A stretch of 64,000 nucleotides of DNA. Origin: Candidatus Heteroclostridium caecigallinarum (GTDB lineage: Bacteria; Bacillota; Clostridia; Christensenellales; CAG-314). Positions 46,662 through 54,820 of this stretch are shown here, piece by piece. The notes beneath the pieces were generated by a model. That model did not search any database, was not told the origin of the DNA, and saw only the letters and a list, made by a program, of their open reading frames with translations. Within the stretch, counting starts at the first letter, position 1. Every line of letters begins with the position of its first letter. Position numbers and translations under genes: made by a program. Location of the stretch: the NCBI GenBank assembly GCA_904419725.1, contig CAJFSP010000005.1, positions 1 through 64,000 on the forward strand, read 5' to 3'.

Positions 46662-48209
46662 ATGGACAAAAAACTTACAGCACTTATCATTATGGACGGT
46701 TACGGCCTGAGCGGCGAAACCAAGGGCAACGCCATCAGGGCTGACGGCAGCGCCAACGTAACCGCGTTTACACAAAAATATCCGCACAGCGTGCTGGACG
46801 CCAGCGGGCTCAGCGTCGGTCTGCCCGGCGGACAGATGGGCAACAGCGAAGTGGGGCATCTCAACATCGGCGCCGGCAGGGTGATTTACCAGGAGCTGAC
46901 GCGAATCACCAAGTCAATCGATGACGGCGACTTTTTCGTCAACGGGGCGTTTGTGGCGGCGGCGGAAAACTGCAAAAAAACCGGAGGAAAACTTCATCTT
47001 ATGGGGCTTGTTTCCGACGGCGGCGTGCACAGCCACATGACGCATATTTTCGCGCTTGTGGATTTCGCCAAAAAACAGGGGCTTGACAATGTTTACGTGC
47101 ATTGCTATCTCGACGGCAGGGATGTGCACCCGACAAGCGGCGTGAAATATCTCGCCGACCTGCAAAAGCACATGGATGAAATCGGCTTCGGCAAAATCGC
47201 CACAGTCTGCGGCAGAATGTACGCCATGGACCGCGACAACCGCTGGGAACGGGTGGAAAAGGCGTACGACATGCTGACGCTCGGCGAAGGCGAAAAGTAC
47301 GCCGACTGGAAAACCGCCGTGGAAGACAGTTACGCTGCCGGCGTGACGGATGAATTCATGACGCCGAAAGTCATCACGCAAAGCGGGGCGCCCATCGCCA
47401 CCATTGAGGACGGCGACAGCGTGATTTTCTTCAATTTCCGTCCCGACAGGGCAAGGGAAATGACGAGGGCTTTCACCCAGGAGGGTTTCGACGGGTTTTC
47501 GCTGCAAGGCAAAAAACGCCGCGTGCACTGGGTGTGCATGACGCAGTACGACGAGAAATTCGTCGGGGTGGACATCGCTTTCAGACCCGAAACTTACAAA
47601 AACACGCTGGGCGAATATCTGTCGTCGCTCGGCAAAACACAGGTGCGCATAGCCGAAACGGAAAAATACGCGCATGTCACCTTTTTCTTCAACGGCGGAG
47701 TGGAAAAGCCGAACGACGGCGAAGACAGAATTCTGGTGCCGTCCAAAAAACAATACGCCACATACGACCTTGTGCCTGAAATGAGCGCCTATGAAGTCAC
47801 CGACAAGGCTCTCGCCGCGCTTGACAGCGGAAAGTATGACGTGATGATACTCAACTACGCCAACTGCGACATGGTCGGGCACACCGGCGTGTTCGACGCC
47901 GCGGTAAAAGCCGTGCACGCCGTCGACGACTGCGTCGGCAGGCTGGTGAACGCCATTCTGGCAAAGGGCGGCAGCGTTCTGCTTACCGCAGACCACGGAA
48001 ACGCCGAACGTATGTGCGACGAAAAAGGTTGTGTCGTAACGTCGCACTCGACGAATCTGGTGCCGTTTATACTCATTGACGACAGACTGAAAGACAAAGT
48101 CACGCTGGAAAACGGCGCCCTGTGCGACATCGCGCCGACCATGCTCTATGTGATGGGATTGCCCGTCCCGGCGGAGATGACGGGTAAAATATTGGCGAAA
48201 AGCAAATAA
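46662..48209 (+). CDS. gpmI: Phosphoglycerate mutase, cofactor-independent
   Basis: 515 residues, alkaline-phosphatase superfamily. The nucleophile is S62 in GNSEVGHLNIGAGR; ALLTADHGNAE-like LLTADHGNAERM supplies metal ligands. Two-Mn enzyme. Starts on the base after the tpiA stop. A TATAAT 13 nt upstream, inside tpiA, could be an internal promoter but is unproven. Confidence 0.98.
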   Translation: MDKKLTALIIMDGYGLSGETKGNAIRADGSANVTAFTQKYPHSVLDASGLSVGLPGGQMGNSEVGHLNIGAGRVIYQELTRITKSIDDGDFFVNGAFVAAAENCKKTGGKLHLMGLVSDGGVHSHMTHIFALVDFAKKQGLDNVYVHCYLDGRDVHPTSGVKYLADLQKHMDEIGFGKIATVCGRMYAMDRDNRWERVEKAYDMLTLGEGEKYADWKTAVEDSYAAGVTDEFMTPKVITQSGAPIATIEDGDSVIFFNFRPDRAREMTRAFTQEGFDGFSLQGKKRRVHWVCMTQYDEKFVGVDIAFRPETYKNTLGEYLSSLGKTQVRIAETEKYAHVTFFFNGGVEKPNDGEDRILVPSKKQYATYDLVPEMSAYEVTDKALAALDSGKYDVMILNYANCDMVGHTGVFDAAVKAVHAVDDCVGRLVNAILAKGGSVLLTADHGNAERMCDEKGCVVTSHSTNLVPFILIDDRLKDKVTLENGALCDIAPTMLYVMGLPVPAEMTGKILAKSK

Positions 48210-48301
48210 ACCGCCGGTTGTTTTGGTTTTTACGGCGTTAAATTTGTTGTCAAACAAAAAAAAGTATGGTAAACTATTCAAACTGACGGAGGAAATTATC
48301 C

Positions 48302-48565
48302 ATGAGTTATGAGGTAATACTTGTTCTCAGAATTATATTGATGGTTCTTATGGCGCTTTCATCGCTGTTTTTGATTTTTGCCATACTCAAACAGCCGGGC
48401 AACTCGCAGGGTTCTTCGGCTATAACGGGCGCTGGCGCGACCGACACCTTTTACGGCAAAAACAAGTCTAAAAGATTCGAGAATCAACTGAAAAAGTGGA
48501 CAATCATCTGCGGCGCGATTCTCGCGGTGTGTTCGATACTTTTCTTTGTGCTCGGGCTTTTGTGA
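48302..48565 (+). CDS. secG: Preprotein translocase subunit SecG
   Basis: 87 residues, two transmembrane helices flanking the conserved PGNSQGSSAITGAGATDTFYGKNKSK segment. GGAGG ribosome site. Completes SecYEG with the secY and secE genes in this window. Adjacent to rnr and smpB as in many Firmicutes. Confidence 0.95.
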   Translation: MSYEVILVLRIILMVLMALSSLFLIFAILKQPGNSQGSSAITGAGATDTFYGKNKSKRFENQLKKWTIICGAILAVCSILFFVLGLL

Positions 48566-48580
48566 TACCGTGATATAATT

Positions 48581-48606
48581 CGGGGCGACGACGTCGTCCC
48601 GTTTTT
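48581..48606 (+). terminator. Intrinsic terminator after secG
   Basis: CGGGGCGA, CGACG, TCGTCCCG with one GU pair, then five T. Separates secG from rnr. Confidence 0.85.
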
Positions 48607-48608
48607 AT

Positions 48609-48644
48609 TTGTTTAACAATTATTCGGCGAGATATAATAGATTT
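48609..48644 (+). promoter_or_regulatory. Promoter of rnr, predicted leaderless
   Basis: TTGTTT at 48609-48614, 18-nt spacer, TATAAT at 48633-48638, then AGATTT and the ATG at 48645. No Shine-Dalgarno site. Confidence 0.7.
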
Positions 48645-50738
48645 ATGACACTTAAAGAAAATATAAGAGAGACACTGGACAATCACGGAAAAACGTCGTT
48701 CACGAAAAAGCAGCTGTTCGACGCGCTGGGCGTAACCGACAGAACCATGGCGGCGGAAGTCATCGGCGCCATGGATTCGCTGTGCGCGGACGGCGTATAT
48801 ATGTATGACGACAAAGCGGAAAAATACCGCAAGATTAACCCCAAAGAATATGTGGTGGGCACCGTTCAGGGGCACGCCAGGGGTTTCGGCTTCTGTATAG
48901 ACAGGGACGCCGTGGCGCCTGACCTGTTCATAACGCATGCCCGTCTGCACGGCGCGCTGCATATGGACAAGGTGCTGGTAAAAATTCTGCCGGGCACGAG
49001 AGACGAAGGCGAAGTAGTAAAAATTCTCGGCAGGGGGCTTACGCAGATAGTGGGCACGCTGGACAAGCAGCGCAGCGCTTTCGTTGTGCCGGACGACGGC
49101 CGCTTCGCTTCCGACGTGTATGTGCCGCGCGGCAAACTGGGCGGCGCGGTCAACGGGCAGAAAGTCGTCGTCAGAATAACGGCGTATCCTAAAGGCAAAA
49201 GCCCGGAGGGCGAAATCGTCAAGGTTATAGGTTATCCTGGCAGCAAGGGCAGCGACGTGCTGTCCGTGGCGTACAAATACGGGCTGGAAACGGAGTTTCC
49301 GCCGCGCGTCGCCGCCGCCGCCAAAACAATGCCCGAAAGCGTCGATAAAAACAAATACAAATACCGCGCGGACTTTACGGGGCTAAGGACGTTTACGATA
49401 GACGGGGCCGACTCCAAAGACCTGGACGACGCCGTGTCCATCAGCGCCGACGGCGACAATTATATTCTCGGCGTGCACATAGCCGACGTGTCGCATTATG
49501 TGCGGCAGGGCTCGGTTATAGACAAAGAAGCGTTCGAGCGCGGCACCAGCGTCTATTTCCCGGACATGGTGCTGCCTATGCTGCCGGTAGAACTGTCAAA
49601 CGGGATATGTTCGCTCAACCCGCGGCAGGAACGGCTGGCGATGAGCTGCGTCATGACGGTCGACAGGCGCGGAAAAGTGGTGGACAGCAAAATCTGCGAG
49701 AGCGTTATAAAAACGTCGCGCCGCATGACGTACGACGACGTCACCGCCATTATTGAAGGCGACGGCGAACTCCGCCGCGAGTACGCCGACATCACGCCGG
49801 ACATCATGCTGATGAAAGACCTGGCGGAAATACTCATAGACAAACGCCGCCGCCGCGGATGTATAGATTTTGAAACGAAAGAAGTCAAATTCGTGCTGGA
49901 CGAAAAGGGAAAAACGGTGGATATCCTGCCGTATGAACGCACGATTTCGCATAAGATGATTGAGGAGTTCATGATACTCGCCAACGAAACGGTGGCTGAG
50001 CGGGCTTTCCACGGCGGTCTGCCTTTTGTTTACCGTGTGCACGACAAGCCCGACCCCGACAAACTCGACGACCTGAACGCCTTTCTCAACGGCTTCGGGC
50101 TGTCTTTCCACGAAAGTCCGGAAAACATACATTCGATGACGCTGCAAAAGGTCATGAACGAGGCGGAACAAACGCCATACTCGCACATAGTGGCGAAAGT
50201 CATGCTGCGCAGCATGCAAAAAGCGCGTTACAGCGCGGTAAACAGCGGACATTTCGGACTTGCCAGCGGGTGCTATTGCCATTTTACGTCGCCGATACGA
50301 CGCTATCCCGACCTTGTGGTGCACCGCATGCTTAAACTCATGCTCAGGGGCGACACAGCGGAAATGGAAAAGCAGGAGAATTTTGTGAAAGAAGCCGCCC
50401 TGCGTTCCAGCGAAAGGGAAAAAATAGCCGACGAAGCCGAGCGCGACGTGGACGACATCAAAAAGGCAGAGTACGCCGGTACGATTATCGGCGGCGAGTT
50501 TGACGGTATTGTCAGCGGCGTGACGAGTTTCGGCATTTTTGTGGAACTGCCCAACACTGTGGAAGGGCTTGTCAGGGTGGAAAACCTGCCGGGATTCGGC
50601 TATGAATACGACGAAAAGAGATACACCCTTTCAAACGGCGTCCACAGGTTTACGCTGAGTTCGGCTGTGAGAATAAGAGTCGCCGCGGCGGACTCGGTGA
50701 GCGGCAGGATTGATTTCGATTTTGTGGATATGGTATAA
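48645..50738 (+). CDS. rnr: Ribonuclease R
   Basis: 697 residues. Winged-helix N-terminus, cold-shock domains (GTVQGHARGFGFCIDRD), RNB catalytic domain (FTIDGADSKDLDDAVSI, GVHIADVSHYVRQGS with the metal-binding aspartates; CHFTSPIRRYPDLVVHR) and C-terminal S1 domain. 3'-5' exoribonuclease that degrades structured RNA and works with SmpB-tmRNA, encoded next. The ATG at 48645 is preferred over an upstream TTG because it sits at the predicted transcription start. Confidence 0.95.
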   Translation: MTLKENIRETLDNHGKTSFTKKQLFDALGVTDRTMAAEVIGAMDSLCADGVYMYDDKAEKYRKINPKEYVVGTVQGHARGFGFCIDRDAVAPDLFITHARLHGALHMDKVLVKILPGTRDEGEVVKILGRGLTQIVGTLDKQRSAFVVPDDGRFASDVYVPRGKLGGAVNGQKVVVRITAYPKGKSPEGEIVKVIGYPGSKGSDVLSVAYKYGLETEFPPRVAAAAKTMPESVDKNKYKYRADFTGLRTFTIDGADSKDLDDAVSISADGDNYILGVHIADVSHYVRQGSVIDKEAFERGTSVYFPDMVLPMLPVELSNGICSLNPRQERLAMSCVMTVDRRGKVVDSKICESVIKTSRRMTYDDVTAIIEGDGELRREYADITPDIMLMKDLAEILIDKRRRRGCIDFETKEVKFVLDEKGKTVDILPYERTISHKMIEEFMILANETVAERAFHGGLPFVYRVHDKPDPDKLDDLNAFLNGFGLSFHESPENIHSMTLQKVMNEAEQTPYSHIVAKVMLRSMQKARYSAVNSGHFGLASGCYCHFTSPIRRYPDLVVHRMLKLMLRGDTAEMEKQENFVKEAALRSSEREKIADEAERDVDDIKKAEYAGTIIGGEFDGIVSGVTSFGIFVELPNTVEGLVRVENLPGFGYEYDEKRYTLSNGVHRFTLSSAVRIRVAAADSVSGRIDFDFVDMV

Positions 50739-50745
50739 TTACGCT
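50710..50745 (+). promoter_or_regulatory. Promoter of smpB inside rnr, predicted leaderless
   Basis: TTGATT at 50710-50715, 18-nt spacer, TATAAT at 50734-50739 spanning the rnr stop, then TACGCT and the ATG at 50746. No Shine-Dalgarno site. Confidence 0.7.
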
Positions 50746-51201
50746 ATGAAAGTTATTTCGACAAACAAAAAAGCCTATCATGATTTTACCATGGCTGAAA
50801 CTTTTGAGGCGGGGATAAACCTGGTCGGGTGCGAGGTCAAGTCGGTCAGGCACGGCGAAGTAAACCTCAAAGACAGTTACGCCACGGTGGCGGGCGGGCA
50901 GCTGCTGCTCAAAAACGCCTATATCAAGCCGTATGACAAGGGCAGTTTTTCCAACGTGGAGCCAAGGCGGGACAGACGTCTGCTCATGCACAAAAACGAA
51001 ATTATGCGGCTGGTGGGCAAAGTGAAAGAAAAGGGTTATTCCATCGTGCCGCTCAAAATCTATCTTGTAGGGTCGCTGGTCAAAGTGGAAATCGCCCTGG
51101 CAAAGGGCAAAAAACTTTACGACAAGCGCGACGCCATCGCTAAAAAAGATTTGGACCGCCAGCAGCGGCGTGATGTGCATGAAGCGATGAAAGGCAGATA
51201 A
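50746..51201 (+). CDS. smpB: SsrA-binding protein SmpB
   Basis: 151 residues. KVISTNKKAYHDFTMAETFEAGINLVGCEVKSVRHGEVNLKDSY and ALAKGKKLYDKRDAIAKKD are the RNA-binding and tail signatures. Works with tmRNA to rescue stalled ribosomes. The tmRNA gene follows 56 nt downstream. Confidence 0.97.
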   Translation: MKVISTNKKAYHDFTMAETFEAGINLVGCEVKSVRHGEVNLKDSYATVAGGQLLLKNAYIKPYDKGSFSNVEPRRDRRLLMHKNEIMRLVGKVKEKGYSIVPLKIYLVGSLVKVEIALAKGKKLYDKRDAIAKKDLDRQQRRDVHEAMKGR

Positions 51202-51217
51202 ATTTTTCAAAAACGCT

Positions 51218-51245
51218 TTGTAAAAATCAAAAGTTGTGGTATAGT
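51218..51245 (+). promoter_or_regulatory. Promoter of tmRNA
   Basis: TTGTAA, 16-nt spacer, TATAGT, 12 nt before the first base of the mature tmRNA. Confidence 0.6.
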
Positions 51246-51257
51246 ATATATCGTCAC

Positions 51258-51625
51258 GGGGGTGTTTTCAGATTCGCCCGGTGAGAACGCGGATATCGTA
51301 AGCGTGCCGCAGGCTCGTCTGCGTAAAAACGGAAATTAAAATTAAACGCTAACAAAAACGTAAACAACGGCTACAACACCGTTGCCCTTGCCGCTTAACA
51401 TTTCGCGGCTTGTCGTCTCCGCCCGCCGCGCGGCGGATAAACGGCATCAGACAGCGCGGCAAACAAACCCTGATTTACGCGGCGGGGTTTTGTAAATAAA
51501 GCGTATCGCTCCGTCACGATTGTGTCGTTTCAAGCGGGACGGGGGACTTAAAAAAACGACTGCGCACGGAGAAGGCGGTGTTTTCGCTCGTCGGTACAGG
51601 GGTGCAAGTCCCCTCACCTCCACCA
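51258..51625 (+). ncRNA. ssrA: Transfer-messenger RNA
   Basis: 368 nt. The 5' end GGGGGTG pairs with CACCTCC before the 3' ACCA, forming the acceptor; T-arm GGTACAGGGGTGCAAGTCCCC is visible. The tag reading frame runs 51348-51398: GCT resume codon, then ANKNVNNGYNTVALAA and TAA. The ALAA end is the usual degradation signal. SmpB and RNase R are encoded immediately upstream. Confidence 0.96.
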
Positions 51626-51662
51626 ATAAAAAGGCGGCGGACCCCGTAACAACAAAATACGC

Positions 51663-51737
51663 GGACAATTAACTCAGCGGGAGAGTGCTTCCTTCACATG
51701 GAAGAAGTCAGGGGTTCGAATCCCTTATTGTCCACCA
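51663..51737 (+). tRNA. tRNA-Val (anticodon CAC)
   Basis: 75 nt including CCA. Acceptor GGACAAT / ATTGTCC, D-loop CTCAGCGGGAGAG, anticodon stem CTTCC/GGAAG with loop TTCACAT (anticodon CAC reads GUG), T-arm AGGGGTTCGAATCCCTT. Its last ten bases plus the following bases recur at 54129, making it a likely integration site. Confidence 0.95.
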
Positions 51738-51740
51738 TGA
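51731..51740 (+). repeat. Candidate attL (tRNA end) of the restriction island
   Basis: TCCACCATGA, identical to 54129-54138. Ten bases is short, so the claim rests also on the tRNA location and the base-composition change. Confidence 0.45.
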
Positions 51741-51775
51741 CAAAAGAGATACCCAGGCGGGTATCTCTTTTGTTT
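51741..51775 (+). terminator. Intrinsic terminator after tRNA-Val
   Basis: CAAAAGAGATACCC pairs perfectly with GGGTATCTCTTTTG around AGGC, followed by a T-rich tract. Confidence 0.9.
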
Positions 51776-51853
51776 CATTGCGCCGACAGTTGCGTTCGAT
51801 TGTCTATTTAGAACACTGGTATATTACCAATTGCTTTGAAAAGAAGTTTTTGC

Positions 51854-51882
51854 TTGAAAAATAGCAATCTTATTGTTACAAT
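51854..51882 (+). promoter_or_regulatory. Promoter of the restriction-modification operon
   Basis: TTGAAA, 17-nt spacer, TACAAT in an AT-rich context; about 34 nt before the methyltransferase start. Confidence 0.6.
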
Positions 51883-51915
51883 ATTATATATACTATTTTT
51901 TTCAAGGATTAAGTC

Positions 51916-52935
51916 ATGTTTAAGAGTATCGAGTTATTTGCGGGTGCAGGCGGGTTAGCACTTGGATTAGAGCAAGCTGGTTTTGAGCATATCGGGCTTG
52001 TAGAAATTGATAAAAGTGCCGCTAATACTCTTATTTGTAATAGACCGCAATGGAAAGTGTTGTGTGAAGATATAGCTATTACCACTCAAGGAGATTTGGA
52101 AAAAGAATTTGGTATTAAAAAAGGTGAACTGGATTTATTGTCAGGTGGTGCACCGTGTCAGTCATTTAGTTATGCTGGAAAACGATTAGGGTTGCAAGAC
52201 GTGCGCGGCACAATGTTTTATCATTACGCCACTTTTTTGGAAAAATTACAGCCGAAAATGTTTCTATTTGAAAATGTAAGAGGACTTTTAACACATGATA
52301 AAGGGAAAACGTATCAAACGATACTAAATATTTTTGAAGAACAAGGATATATAACTTTTCACAGTATTCTTAATGCGTGGGATTATGGCGTGCCGCAAAA
52401 ACGTGAAAGATTGATAACAGTTGGTATACGCAACGACTTGGCAGGCAGGTGTTCTTTTAATTTTCCACAAAAACACGAATACCGTCCAATTATGCGTGAT
52501 GTAAAACTTGATACTAACCCATCTAAGGATGAATGTGAAAGATATTCAGAATATAAAGAAAAAATTTTTGCGTTAGTTCCTGCCGGTGGTTATTGGCGAG
52601 ATATAGACCCTGAAATTGCAAAAGATTATATGAAAACTTGTTGGTTTATGGGAGGTGGCCGTACGGGGATTTTACGCCGTATAGGATTAGACGAGCCATC
52701 ATTGACGGTTTTAACAAATCCCGGTATGAAACAGACGGATAGATGTCATCCGATAGAAGTTCGACCGTTTTCATATCGTGAAAACGCACGTATACAAACT
52801 TTTCCCGATACTTGGGTATTTTGTGGCAAACTTTCGGAAAAATACAAACAAGTTGGAAATGCAGTTCCCGTGAATTTGGCAAAGGAAATAGGGCTTGAAA
52901 TTAAAAAAACATTGGAGGAAATCAATAATGGATAA
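51916..52935 (+). CDS. DNA cytosine-5 methyltransferase (type II modification)
   Basis: 339 residues. C5-methyltransferase motifs in order: I ELFAGAGGLALGLEQAGF, IV GGAPCQSFSYAGKR (catalytic Cys), VI ENVRGL, VIII QKRERLITVGIR, IX YRENARIQTFPD, X QVGNAVPVNLAKEI. The target-recognition region (VPAGGYWRDI to TNPGMKQTDRCHP) resembles methyltransferases of GGNCC-type systems, which agrees with the Eco47II-type nuclease next to it; the specificity is inferred. AT-rich and codon-different from its neighbours, hence acquired. AAGGATTAAG ribosome site. Confidence 0.9.
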   Translation: MFKSIELFAGAGGLALGLEQAGFEHIGLVEIDKSAANTLICNRPQWKVLCEDIAITTQGDLEKEFGIKKGELDLLSGGAPCQSFSYAGKRLGLQDVRGTMFYHYATFLEKLQPKMFLFENVRGLLTHDKGKTYQTILNIFEEQGYITFHSILNAWDYGVPQKRERLITVGIRNDLAGRCSFNFPQKHEYRPIMRDVKLDTNPSKDECERYSEYKEKIFALVPAGGYWRDIDPEIAKDYMKTCWFMGGGRTGILRRIGLDEPSLTVLTNPGMKQTDRCHPIEVRPFSYRENARIQTFPDTWVFCGKLSEKYKQVGNAVPVNLAKEIGLEIKKTLEEINNG

Positions 52936-53686
52936 CAATTATATTATTCCATTTATTAGTCAATCCGATTTTGAAAAGCATGTAGCTAAAACAATAGCAA
53001 GTTATAATGAAACCCTCAAGTCGGTTGACCTTTCCAAATTCAACAGCAATATTATTGACCCTATTAAACTGACTTTCGATAGGGCTCTATTCAAAAAGTC
53101 AATAGAAGAAATCATAGAACTGGAAATACATAGGCAAAGAGATAAATCAAATACAAATGCTATTGGATATTTCCATCAGTATATGTTTAAGTATATCTCA
53201 AATTGTGAAGTACCGCAGCATGGTTTTGATGTCATAGTAACGCAGAGTGATGGGACAAAAATATATGTTGAAATGAAAAATAAACATAATACAATGAACT
53301 CATCATCGAGCCAAAAAACATATATTGGAATGCAAAATCAAATTTTGAATCATCCTACTGATACGTGTTTCCTTGTTGAAACAATTGCAAAACGTTCGCA
53401 AAATATAGTTTGGCGTTGCTCGGTAAATAATAAGACTGTTGCATGTGAGAAAATCCGTCGGGTTTCTATGGATAAATTCTATGAACTTGTTACCGGTATG
53501 AGAAATGCGTTTTATCTTGTATGCAAACAACTGCCTGTAACTATTGAGAAGTTAATTAAAAACGATGTCGTTGATACTGTCGAACAAGATACGGTCATTG
53601 ATGAATTAAAGGCAAAGAATCCCGATTTGCTGAAAGCAATTTATTTGCTTGCTTTTGAAACTTATAATGGGTTTGAAAATTTATGA
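52928..53686 (+). CDS. Eco47II-family type II restriction endonuclease
   Basis: 252 residues from the ATG at 52928, overlapping the methyltransferase by 8 nt. It matches the Eco47II family (GGNCC cutters) by FISQSDFEKHVAKTIASYNETLKSVDL, FNSNIIDPIKLTFD, IGYFHQYMFKYI and especially VEMKNKHNTMNSSSSQKTY, where D...E-x-K supplies metal binding (GFDVIV ... YVEMKNKH). Cuts unmethylated DNA. Next gene starts at its stop codon. Confidence 0.85.
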   Translation: MDNNYIIPFISQSDFEKHVAKTIASYNETLKSVDLSKFNSNIIDPIKLTFDRALFKKSIEEIIELEIHRQRDKSNTNAIGYFHQYMFKYISNCEVPQHGFDVIVTQSDGTKIYVEMKNKHNTMNSSSSQKTYIGMQNQILNHPTDTCFLVETIAKRSQNIVWRCSVNNKTVACEKIRRVSMDKFYELVTGMRNAFYLVCKQLPVTIEKLIKNDVVDTVEQDTVIDELKAKNPDLLKAIYLLAFETYNGFENL

Positions 53687-54105
53687 CATTAGATAATTTT
53701 CATCGTACAATAGGGCAAACAATTATGTATTGTCAAGTAATAGAGCACGATGTCAAGTACATATATGCAGCAATGCACGTCGGCGATTTTTATGAAAATT
53801 TAGAAAGAATCGAAAAATGGTCGCTTGGTCAAACCGTTCAAAAACTGAAAGAACTGGATTTTAGCGGTAAAAATCCGTATATATCTGCAAGCGATTATAA
53901 TTTTCTAAAACAAATGACGGAAAAACGCAATCACTGGTGTCATCAAACATATCAAAATTTTTTATATAATAAGCATTTTTTGCAAAGCAAAGAGTATGCG
54001 GACGAGTGCCGAAAGTTAAAACGTGACAATGAACGATTATCAAACGTCTGCGACGCATTAGAAAAAGTACGCATACAAGCAATAAAAGATTTTGGGCGAA
54101 ATTAA
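53683..54105 (+). CDS. HEPN-like protein in the restriction operon, function unknown
   Basis: 140 residues, all-alpha in appearance. Contains RNHWCH (R82-x4-H87), which fits the R-x4-6-H motif of HEPN RNases and toxins, after a helical N-terminus (GQTIMYCQVIEHDVKYIYAAM). Starts overlapping the endonuclease stop (ATGA), so it is translationally coupled to it. It may be a solitary HEPN effector, a structural accessory of the nuclease, or an unrelated passenger. The motif alone is weak evidence. Confidence 0.5.
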   Translation: MTLDNFHRTIGQTIMYCQVIEHDVKYIYAAMHVGDFYENLERIEKWSLGQTVQKLKELDFSGKNPYISASDYNFLKQMTEKRNHWCHQTYQNFLYNKHFLQSKEYADECRKLKRDNERLSNVCDALEKVRIQAIKDFGRN

Positions 54106-54128
54106 AATTCGTTTTAGATTATGCCTTC

Positions 54129-54138
54129 TCCACCATGA
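54129..54138 (+). repeat. Candidate attR (tRNA end remnant)
   Basis: TCCACCATGA repeats the 3' end of tRNA-Val (51731-51740) and is followed by a terminator, as if it were the residue of a tRNA 3' end. It marks where AT-rich sequence returns to the chromosome's usual composition. Confidence 0.45.
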
Positions 54139-54164
54139 AACCCCGTCTGTCGGACGGGGTTTTT
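54139..54164 (+). terminator. Intrinsic terminator at the right edge of the restriction island
   Basis: ACCCCGTC, TGTCG, GACGGGGT, then T-run. Confidence 0.9.
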
Positions 54165-54189
54165 GTTTTGGCGGAATGAAAAGTCGGTA

Positions 54190-54218
54190 TTGACAATACA
54201 GTTGTTTTGCATGATAAT
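54190..54218 (+). promoter_or_regulatory. Promoter of the lipoprotein gene
   Basis: TTGACA, 17-nt spacer, GATAAT; 25 nt before the start, with GGAGGTG ribosome site. Confidence 0.75.
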
Positions 54219-54243
54219 TTAAAAAAACGCGGAGGTGAAGAAT

Positions 54244-54762
54244 ATGAAAAAAATAGTTACGGCAATCATATGTTTGGTACTCTCACTGTTTGTTTTCGCC
54301 GGCTGCGGCAACAGCACTGAACTGACTATTTCGATAGGCGACGGTCAAAAGGAAAACGACGCCGTATCTGTTCTTTTGAAATATAACGACACGTGGAAAA
54401 GCGGTGAGAAAATATTTACCGTGAATTACGGCCACGAAAGCGACGCTGTGCTGGCGGACGAATATTCCGTTTAGTTTTGCGACGTCGATCCGTTGTTTGA
54501 GAACAGCGTTACACTGAAAGAAATCTATTCCTTCACGAAAGCCGACCTTGAAGACAGAACCGTCGATAACGGCAGGTTTTCCGGCAAAGAGGGCGAGATA
54601 ATCGCCGGCGATTTGGAAAACTATCTCCCGCAGGGCGAGGGCACGCTCAGCGTGTATATTGTGCTGAGCAGCACTGACACCGATTTCGGCAATATAACGA
54701 CTTTCGCGTCACATGAAATCGAATTTCAGTGGCAGGACGGCAACGTGAAAATCGTTGATTGA
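54244..54762 (+). pseudogene. Small lipoprotein gene with an in-frame TAG
   Basis: Read through, it is a 172-residue lipoprotein: signal peptide with FAGC lipobox (C near residue 21), then an Asp/Glu-rich exported domain. The frame is broken only by TAG at 54472-54474 (after DEYSV). The remainder continues in the same frame with sensible sequence (DVDPLFENSVTLKEIYSF) and ends in TGA at 54760-54762. It may be a recent nonsense pseudogene or read through. No family recognised. Promoter and ribosome site are strong. Confidence 0.7.
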
Positions 54763-54794
54763 GCGGCGTGACGCCACTCGACAAAACGTTTTTG

Positions 54795-54820
54795 AAAAAC
54801 CACCCGAAAGGGTGGTTTTT
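54795..54820 (+). terminator. Intrinsic terminator after the lipoprotein gene
   Basis: AAAAACCACCC, GAAA, GGGTGGTTTTT. Confidence 0.9.

Noticed and set aside
54100-54140. A second complete tRNA gene at the right edge of the restriction island
   Set aside because: Only about ten bases of a 3' end are present; there is no cloverleaf upstream.
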